A DNA stretch of 5,152 nucleotides, from positions 1-5,152 of the forward strand of contig JBBREQ010000135.1 of assembly GCA_038202795.1 (NCBI GenBank), written 5' to 3'. Shown in pieces: positions 4,040-5,152 of the stretch. The translations under genes and the position numbers were made by a program. Source of the DNA: PHET01 sp038202795 (GTDB taxonomy: Bacteria; Actinomycetota; Coriobacteriia; Anaerosomatales; PHET01). Within the stretch, counting starts at the first letter, position 1. Each line of letters starts with the position of its first letter. The notes below the pieces were generated by a model. The model did no database searches and had not been told where the DNA came from. It worked only from the letters and a program-made list of their open reading frames with translations.

Positions 4040-5152
4040 CTGCGGATCAGAATCGGCGCGGACATCGGCGGCACCTTCACGGACGTCATCGCAACGTCTG
4101 ACGACGGAGCGTTCCTGGCGTCAGCGAAGATCCTCACGGACAACGAGCGTCCGGCGTCTGCGATCGTCGCGGGCATTCGGGAAGCGCTGAATGCCGTTGG
4201 CGCGCATCCACCACTGGCCGAAGTCGTGCACGGGACGACGCTTGTCGCGAACACCCTCGTGCAACGACGGGGCGCCCGAACGGCGCTGATCACCAATGAG
4301 GGCTTTGCCGATGTCCTCGCGATGGGCCGAGAGGGCCGTTATGACCTGTACGACCTCGACCTCGAGCTCCCGGAGCCCCTCGTACCGCGAGCTCTTAGAC
4401 GCGAGATCTCAGCCCGCGTCTATGCCGATGGCTCGATCGCGCGCGACGTCGAGCCCAGCGAGGTAGAAAACGTCGTTTCGGAGTTGGTCGCCGATCGCGT
4501 CGAGTCGATCGCCGTGGTGCTGCTGAACTCGTACCGCTGGCCGGACCACGAAGAGCAGGTTGCGGAACTCGTGCGCGCTCGTGCGTCGGGCGTCGATGTC
4601 GCGACGTCTGCGTCCGTCCTCCCCGAAATGGGCGAATTCGCGCGGTTTTCGACGGCCGTGGCGAACTCATACGTGCGCCCCACCCTTCGGGGCTACCTGA
4701 GTGATCTCGAGGCATCCCTCAGGTCGTCTTGGCCTGCGGCGAGGTTGAGATTGGTCACCGGCACGGGCCGGTCAGTACCGGTCGCCACGGCCGCGGCGGC
4801 CCCGATCAGGCTCCTCGAATCCGGACCAGCTGGAGGTGTGCTGGCTGCCGTCGCCGTCGCGAGGGCGGCCGAAGTCGAGCATTGCCTGGCCTTCGACATG
4901 GGGGGGACCACCGCGAAGGCCGCCTATGCCCCCGACTGCACCCCGCGCGTGGCGTCCTCCTTCGAGGTTGCTCGTGTGCGGCGGTTCAAGCGCGGCAGTG
5001 GCATTCCTATACAGCTGCCCAATATCGAACTCATCGAGATCGGTGCCGGCGGCGGGAGCATTGGATGGATAGACGAACTCGGCCTGCTGCGAGTGGGTCC
5101 GGCATCCGCCGGCGGCGACCCAGGACCAGCGTCCTACGGGCGTGGCGGCCAC
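4040..5152 (+). CDS. hyuA: HyuA-type hydantoinase/oxoprolinase (carboxylase) subunit, 3' end beyond window
   Basis: First 371 residues of a protein usually near 700 long; the frame is open at the right edge. HyuA proteins are ASKHA-fold ATPases that, usually with HyuB, hydrolyse N-methylhydantoin or 5-oxoproline, or carboxylate ketones (acetone and acetophenone carboxylases). Visible: N-terminal phosphate motif GADIGGTFTD (6-15), HGTT (64-67), GREGRYDLYDL (96-106), then the second domain with ESGPAGG (260-266), FDMGGTTAKA (285-294), FKRGSGIPI, GAGGGSI (335-341) and VGPASAGGDPGPASYGRGG near the edge. TTAKA and RFKRGSG resemble the acetophenone carboxylase-like branch, so carboxylation is a real alternative to ring opening. 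Start: CTG at 4040 gives (M)RIRIGADIGGTFTD, the normal family beginning, with AAAGGGG six bases upstream. It lies one base after the crotonase stop, so it belongs to the same operon. A hyuB is expected to follow. Confidence 0.92.
   Translation, partial: MRIRIGADIGGTFTDVIATSDDGAFLASAKILTDNERPASAIVAGIREALNAVGAHPPLAEVVHGTTLVANTLVQRRGARTALITNEGFADVLAMGREGRYDLYDLDLELPEPLVPRALRREISARVYADGSIARDVEPSEVENVVSELVADRVESIAVVLLNSYRWPDHEEQVAELVRARASGVDVATSASVLPEMGEFARFSTAVANSYVRPTLRGYLSDLEASLRSSWPAARLRLVTGTGRSVPVATAAAAPIRLLESGPAGGVLAAVAVARAAEVEHCLAFDMGGTTAKAAYAPDCTPRVASSFEVARVRRFKRGSGIPIQLPNIELIEIGAGGGSIGWIDELGLLRVGPASAGGDPGPASYGRGGH

Noticed and set aside
3721..4296. Minus-strand 191-residue open frame
   Set aside because: It lies opposite the crotonase-like gene and the hyuA start, both of which have strong family motifs; no coding evidence on the minus strand.
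4900..4906. Run of seven G as a possible frameshift in hyuA
   Set aside because: The frame reads FDMGGTTAKA straight through with family motifs on both sides, so there is no shift.

Overview
The window is a compact, GC-rich bacterial locus made of two operons that diverge from a 228-base intergenic control region (about 2213-2440). GC-rich codon use, GTG, TTG and probably CTG starts, one- and four-base gene overlaps, and a TTGACT-N18-TAGGAT promoter fit a high-GC bacterium, most likely an actinobacterium. That assignment is inference: no rRNA or marker gene is present.

Leftward operon (minus strand, 2212 down to 1): a class IV PLP aminotransferase close to the branched-chain type (IlvE-like), then the ATPase of a polar amino-acid ABC importer, then its inner-membrane permease, which runs off the left edge. 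The three genes are joined by two TGATG junctions where stop and start share one base, so they should be co-transcribed and translationally coupled. A substrate-binding protein is not in view.

Rightward operon (plus strand, 2441 to 5152): a cyclase-family metal-dependent amide hydrolase (kynurenine formamidase-like fold), a crotonase-fold protein that lacks both hydratase glutamates, and the N-terminal half of a HyuA-type hydantoinase/oxoprolinase/carboxylase subunit, cut by the right edge. The first two overlap by four bases. HyuA follows after one base and seems to start at CTG, because its frame has no ATG, GTG or TTG before the first conserved motif.

The intergenic region holds four GGATCC-cored sites (TGGATCCA or close variants) plus spaced inverted TGGAT/ATCCA half-sites. 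One lies on the -10 box of the leftward promoter and another ends nine bases before the cyclase start. This looks like a multi-site operator for a regulator outside the window.

Taken together, the locus reads as a substrate-inducible uptake and breakdown module for an amino-acid-like or cyclic amide/lactam/hydantoin-like compound: import by the ABC system, transamination, C-N bond hydrolysis by the cyclase-family enzyme, ATP-dependent chemistry by HyuA (with a HyuB expected downstream) and CoA-ester chemistry by the crotonase-like protein. The actual substrate cannot be read from sequence.
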